Source: Oryzias latipes (Eukaryota; Chordata; Actinopteri; Beloniformes; Adrianichthyidae). From it: DNA of 64,000 nt. Below the pieces are notes generated by a model that saw only the letters and a list, made by a program, of their open reading frames with translations, did not search any database and was not told the DNA's origin. Below, in pieces: positions 58,594 to 64,000 of the stretch; within the stretch, counting starts at the first letter, position 1; every line of letters begins with the position of its first letter. Both the position numbers and the translations under genes were made by a program. Where the stretch lies: assembly GCF_002234675.1 (NCBI RefSeq), contig NC_019862.2:27076707-27140706 (forward strand), given 5' to 3'.

Positions 58594-61290
58594 AAATATC
58601 TTCAGGGTTACAAGCTGGATTTTTCCATTTCCAGGCAGGTCAGAAACCCAGGAAAACCAACTCAATGCTTGATTACTTTCTCAGACTGATTTGGAAGCAA
58701 AAATGGTGTTAAATTCTTGCAGGGTTGGGTAGGAGGATTCAGCTGGCCTAATTTTACAAATTTGTTGCTTTGAGTCACGAGATCTCATGACTGTTTCCAT
58801 GATTATCTAAGCTAACTCCACAGCAATCGTGATCTGTGCTTTAAAATAAAAATATTCTAGAGTTTTACACTAGACTGTGGCTAATGAATGTCTACCACAC
58901 AGTATTTTCTAACACAAACATTACTTTATTGACTTTAAGATGTACAATAAAATTCCAAATATGTTCAAGTGTATATGCTTGCTTAGCTTTTGTGGTCGTA
59001 ACATTACAGTAAAATTACTTTTCATATTTTCAGAGATGCCGGGGAAATCTGTTTTCACTCTGCAACAAATTTGCATCGATTTCCTGAATGAATCCAGCCC
59101 TTCAGGAAACCAATTAAAACCCAAACAACACAAAAAGGCTGTGGGCAACGTTAAATATTCACTGCATTGACTGTATATAAGAACTGAACTGAGTGAGTGT
59201 TATAGAACATGACCCATTTCTGGCTGCAACAAAGCAAAGTCAATCCAGTCGCCATTTTTTCACTGTAAGGACCTGTTCATGTTGGTGCCAGACAATGTCA
59301 GTACGTAGTGATCAGTTCGAAATAGTCTGAGTCTTCGTTTCTATGGCAACCACTCTCACCAATCTTGAGCGAGCTTGTTAGAAGGCCACACCCCCATGTG
59401 ATAGCAGACTCATTCCAACGTTTGGAACAAAGATGTGGGGGGCCAGTAGGCACCACATCTGATTGGTCAGTTTGCAATTTGAATAACTCGCACTACAGAC
59501 AAAGCAAAAAAATGAGGATTAGCAAGAATCTTAAAAAAGGTATCAGAGCCAGAATGGTTATTCTGACCAAGAATGAGCAGTAGCTGTTTATTTCTCAACA
59601 GAAGTCAATGGGATTTTGGCTTCTTGGAGCCAATGGGTACTTCCTGTTTGGAACGCCGGTACCTAAAGCCTAAAAAATTTTATGTCACTGGGACGGGAAA
59701 ACGTTTTAGTGTTGCTCTGGGGGCGTGGCCCAAAGTGAAACTTTTTAAAAATGAAAGGAGCTCACCTGTCCTGGTGTTTTTGTGCCTTTTTGGTCATTTT
59801 TCCTGCATGTTCAGCCGCCAAATTTGAGGTGGTTTACAGAAGAGAAAGTAAGAATAATAATAACTATATTTTTTTGTGATTCCGATGTGTTTCCTGTGTG
59901 TGCTCGGATGATATTAACAGTTTCGTTGTGACTTCAAGGGTCAAGTGACAACATTTATTCATTCTGTAAAGTCTTTTTAGAATAGGGTTAGTTTTACATG
60001 ATAGTCTATAGAGAAACTCTGTTTTTGCTTTTAATGATCCACTTATCTACCTATCCATCCTCAGAACCCACTGAATCCTTTAACTGAGCAACTGTTGAGT
60101 AAAGTTAGTGGACCACTACGTCACTGTGCAGCCCTATATTTGATGAAAATGAATTAAGTTAACAGTTGCAGAAAGACTCACTCTATCAAGTATGTATCTT
60201 GTAATAAAAGAATTTCCAAAACATAGGAAAATTCATAAAAGGAGTAAATGGTCCAGAGTTATCTCACCTGTTTGTTTTTTATCCTGAACTAGAGTCCACT
60301 GAGACACCGTCCACTCCACAGTTTAAGCACATTTAGTGGAATTTACCCGTGTCAACAACAGAAGACCCAGGAGCAACGTCTTAACTTTCTCAAAAACAAA
60401 ACAAAAGAACTTTTGAATTAATAATTATTTTAAAGATAAAACTGTGTACATTCAGTTGTGATTCGTTGCTATAGAGTTTTCTGTTTCAGATCAAGTTCGT
60501 AAACCATGATGAGTAAAGAAGCTGAAAAGATTTGTTAAAACATCTGAGTGCTCGACACTGCCCCCGTGTGGTCTTTCATCAGAATACAGAAAGAACTCTT
60601 GAAACAAAACGGTCACAATTGTGTTCATTTTCTGATTTTTATTGCATCAAACTGTAGATAAAATCAGAAAGACATTGGAGAAGAAACAGAATAAAACTCC
60701 AAATGGCACTGGAGACCAAAGGTTCTTTAAATTAGAAGACGTAAACAATAAATATATCCAGTTTTCATACAGAAAACTTTCAGCATTAAAGCATGAAAAG
60801 CATGCTTTCCTTTGACCAGTATAGAAAAACACAATTTCTTTACAAAGATTAATATCGTTATTAATATAGTTTAGGTTCTATGTTTTTATTACGACCCTAC
60901 GTTTTTTTTTTGTTTTTTTTTGGTGGCCCTAAAACTCCGTCGTAATTTATAAAAGAACATTGAGGAACAAACTTAATCCTGATTAAAAACTCTTGCAGCA
61001 AATTATAGACATTTCAGGTTTGTGTTTGTGTGTGTTTTTAAATCACAGTAAAGGTCTGCATACTACAAAAAAATAAAGTTTTGAGGTACAAAAAGTATCA
61101 CAAACATGTCTGGTAGCTAGACTAGAAGCTAGACTAAATCTGAATTAGACTTTTGATATTTTATTCAATTTTTTAAGAGATGGCTCATAATGTTTTTTAT
61201 GTCTTTTTTTTTTAAAGAAATATGAGTGAAAGCCTAAATTTAAATCTCGGTCAATGAAAAACACCTGATAGTTCCTTAATAAACATTGAA
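58594..61290 (+). other. INPP5D-LSM2 intergenic region
   Basis: No gene recognised. Sequence from about 59180 to 59830 reads like an old dispersed repeat (TTCCTGTTTGGAACGCC also occurs near 30760). The remainder is AT-rich with short unsupported frames. Confidence 0.5.
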
Positions 61291-61349
61291 CGACAGTGTG
61301 TCTCCCTCTAGTGGCGCAAAGTGGTACTCACTCACCGCTGAAACACGGC

Positions 61350-61405
61350 GCAGGCTGATACGTCATCAACAGCAGCCAAACCTTCTGTAGAACACCACAG
61401 CCAAA
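61350..61405 (+). promoter_or_regulatory. LSM2: Likely LSM2 promoter-proximal region
   Basis: A TACGTCAT word at about 61362-61369 resembles an ATF/CREB half site 40 nt before the start codon. There is no TATA box, as expected for a housekeeping gene. Confidence 0.3.
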
Positions 61406-63985
61406 ATGGTAAGGCGTAAATCGTCATTTTAAAATGTACTTTTTTAGTTTAAGTCAAACATTTTAGGTTTCTGAGTGTCAGAATTCTTCTGAATTTCTTT
61501 TGTTTTGTCGCTGAGTTTGCTCGCAGTGTGCTGAGCCGCTTTGTCGGCCCATCATCGTGCTAACATCGTCTTTTTTTTAAAAAAAATCTACAGCTTTTCT
61601 ACTCGTTTTTCAAGTCTTTGGTTGGGAAGGACGTGGTGGTGGAGCTGAAAAACGACCTCAGGTTGGTTTTGATAACTCAACATACCAATTTGTTTGGTAA
61701 TGTTTCTTTTCAAAGCGCCGTTTGTGGTTAAAAATGGCGCGTGGTTCTGCTAGCGCTGTTTGAATGGGTGCAGTGAAGAGCTACTTAGCATTGACAGAGA
61801 CATTGACTCTGTCAGAGTTGCTGTCTTTCCTTCTAGCTGGTGTTTTGCATCTCATGCTGGTCACAGTGGCGTGGGGTTGCCATCCCTTCCTTCCAGCATT
61901 TGTTGCAAATCTGGCTCAATAGGTTGGTGCCAGCAGCGTGAAAAATGTACTTTTTTTCCTGTTAGTTTTCTGAGCTAACTCTTGGTCTGCAAACGTGCTG
62001 CAAATTCATTTTAGACCTTTTTCCCGAAGAAGTAGGGTCAATTGCGGGGGTGGGGGTGGGGGGTCAATCAAACTAGCTGCATCTCATGATGAAAGCTCAA
62101 AAGTAAATATTAAAATTAGCTTACAGTTAGTTGTTGGGCATTCTTTAAAGACGTAACTCATAATTCTTAGCTCCTCTCACAGATGGACGATACTTAGACA
62201 TGTGGTACTTTTTTTAAAAACCCATCCAAATGAAAAAAGTGGTTTTGATGCCATAAGCTCCCTGCTCTGCTCCATTCTGATGCATCCACTTGCAGGCAAA
62301 TAGATTTGTCCGTCTTTGTTTTCCTGGTCTGAGCTGGCACAAATAACTGTACGGCTGGATTGCTCCAATATTACTTTTTTTTTCTTTTTTGTTGCACACC
62401 TAATGTTGGGTTAAGGGGGGGGGGTTGTAAGTTAGCAAAGGATGATGGGAAGATGGGGCAGGCTTGCTCTGCACCAACGATCTCAGACAAATTTCTAGTG
62501 AACAACTGCTGCTCTGCAGAAACTGTCCTAGAAAACGACGCAGGTTTTTTTTTTATTTTTGGCTAAAAACAGCACATTTAAAGACCACTAGGAGCGCTTT
62601 AAAAAGATAAGAGTGGGATATAAGAAAAAACAGACTTTCCTGCAGCATTGACAATAGAAATAAATTTACTGAACAAAAACTTTGACTTGTTCAATACAAA
62701 TTTGCATATTCCCAGAAAGTCATTTAACATCAAAAGTTCACTGTTGCATTGAAAGCTTCATTTTCTCTTTTTCCCCCCAGTATCTGTGGGACGCTTCATT
62801 CTGTTGATCAGGTTAGAAAATAATTAATTCTTTACTTTTTTTAATTAATCAATGTATTGGTTTGCAATTTAAAAATGTTGTTCTTGTCATCATCTAGTAC
62901 CTGAACATCAAGTTGACCGACATCAGTGTGACAGACCCAGAGAAGTATCCACACATGGCAAGTCCTCATCTATGGTTTACTTTTTAGTCTAAAGTTTGCA
63001 TAGAGGCCTCTAAAACATACAGTTGTTTTTATTCTTTTATTTCCTTCTGTCAGTATAACAAACATTTTTAAAGTTGTCTGCTGGGTGAGAAATGTAGAAG
63101 CACACCTTTGGAAGTTCAGTTTCAGTGTAGGGCAGAGCAGACAGCAGTTCTTCAGGTAAACAGCAAAGATTTAGAAACATTTTTCAGAGTTTCTAAACTA
63201 CAATTTTTCAGAAAAACATTTAAAAATATGCAGAAGTTCTACACTCACTGCCCACTTTATTAGGCGCACCTTGCTAGTACTGGGTTGGACCCCATTTTGC
63301 CTTCAGAACTGCCTTAATCCTTGGTGGCAGAGATTCAACAAAGTTCTGGAAACATTTCTCAGAGAGTTTGGTCCATATTGACATGACAGCATCACACGGT
63401 TGCTGCAGATTTGTCGGCTGCACATCCATGATGCCAATCTCCCGTTCCACCACATCCCAAAGGTGATCTATTGGGTTGAGATCTGGTGACTGTGGAGACC
63501 ATCGAGTCCAGAGAACTCATTATTAATAGATGATTTCAGCTTTGCTGCGTTCAAAATCACTTAAATCACCTTTTTTCCTCATTCTGATGCTCGGGTTGAA
63601 CAGCAGCAGATCATCTTGACCATGTCTAAATGCATTGATTTGCTGTCATGTGATTGGCTGGTTGGAAATTTGTGATAACGAGCAGATGGACAGGTGTGCC
63701 TAATAAAGTGGCAGGTGAGTGTAAATGTGGTTATTTGACCCGTGAGAGTGGTGGGAAAAAGAGAAGTGTTAGCTTCTGAATCCCCTTGGATGTGTTCATT
63801 CTCTTCCTCTGGAAGGCGCCCTGCCTGACTCCGTGTCTCACGTGTTTCACGCTCTCCAGCTGTCTGTGAAAAACTGTTTCATCCGCGGCTCGGTGGTCCG
63901 GTACGTTCAGCTGCCGGCAGACGAGGTGGACACTCAGCTGCTTCAGGACGCCGCTCGGAAGGAAGCCATGCAGCAGAAGCAGTGA
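61406..63985 (+). CDS. LSM2: LSM2, U6 snRNA-associated Sm-like protein (5 exons, 95 residues)
   Basis: LSM2 is a ring subunit shared by the nuclear LSm2-8 complex, which binds the U6 snRNA tail, and the cytoplasmic LSm1-7 decapping complex. Exons are 61406-61408, 61594-61661, 62781-62811, 62898-62957 and 63860-63985. Their 288 nt give exactly 95 residues, the same length as human. The first exon codes only the initiator Met. The protein reads as near-identical to human LSM2, with VGKDVVVELKNDLSICGTL and YLNIKLTDISVTDPEKYPHM (Sm1 region) and NCFIRGSVVRYVQLP (Sm2). Exon 4 ends ATG|GCAAGT, a GC donor, and the following intron contains a Tc1-derived MITE. Human LSM2 is in the MHC class III region, so the neighbours here are different. 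Confidence 0.96.
62250..62612. repeat. Dispersed repeat family X, copy 3
   Basis: AGCTCCCTGCTCTGCTCCAT, GATGCATCCACTTGCAGGCA, AAATTTCTAGTGAACAACTG and AAAGACCACTAGGAGCGC match copies 1 and 2. In LSM2 intron 2. Confidence 0.7.
62958..63859 (+). other. LSM2: GC-AG intron in LSM2
   Basis: The donor CACATG|GCAAGT is a consensus GC 5' splice site. The junction YPHM|LSVKN matches human LSM2 exactly, so the exon end is fixed by the protein. The acceptor is CTCTCCAG. Confidence 0.88.
63240..63723. mobile_element. Tc1-derived MITE, 480 bp, with TA target duplication
   Basis: The element 63242-63721 is flanked by TA on both sides. Its ends are inverted repeats, CACTCACTGCCCACTTTATT on the left and the near-perfect reverse complement on the right. 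The interior holds only the outer parts of the Tc1-like element seen at 9885-12435; the middle of the transposase gene is missing. It is an internally deleted, non-autonomous copy in LSM2 intron 4. Confidence 0.85.
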
Positions 63986-64000
63986 CCGGGGCTGCGGGTT

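Overview
This window is a piece of a ray-finned (teleost) fish nuclear genome. The genes have many small exons with vertebrate-type splice sites. The intergenic DNA is AT-rich and full of fish-type transposons: Tc1/mariner relics, a piggyBac-like MITE, tRNA-derived SINEs, and RTE-like and L1-like LINE pieces. Several repeats look medaka-like, but that is an impression and not a proof of species. I assembled the gene models by hand from splice sites, reading frame and remembered human protein families; nothing was aligned by computer.

Five genes lie head to tail on the + strand. (1) SAP130, 3' part only (64-8069), a subunit of the SIN3/HDAC co-repressor. (2) A class VII unconventional myosin, best called MYO7B (13001-34163), with 47 coding exons whose lengths sum to an intact frame of 2228 codons plus stop. 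Domain order is motor, IQ motifs, MyTH4-FERM, SH3, MyTH4-FERM. (3) GPR17 (37858-38862), a class A GPCR with an uninterrupted 334-residue coding exon. (4) INPP5D/SHIP1 (41170-57651), 26 coding exons, SH2 domain plus inositol 5-phosphatase plus NPxY tail. (5) LSM2 (61406-63985), five exons and 95 residues.

These genes do not form one pathway. SAP130, MYO7B and GPR17 are also neighbours in mammals; INPP5D and LSM2 lie elsewhere in human, so this is a rearranged block.

The most notable signals are unusual introns and a protein insertion. MYO7B has an AT-AC intron with a near-ideal U12-type 5' splice site (28622-29070). Three introns in three genes start with GC rather than GT. MYO7B exon 24 encodes an extra segment with two copies of an RKxSxFTDLL motif inside the first MyTH4 domain. 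A 1.2-kb inverted repeat with nearly identical arms sits in an INPP5D intron. Introns and spacers also hold nested transposons and foldback repeats.
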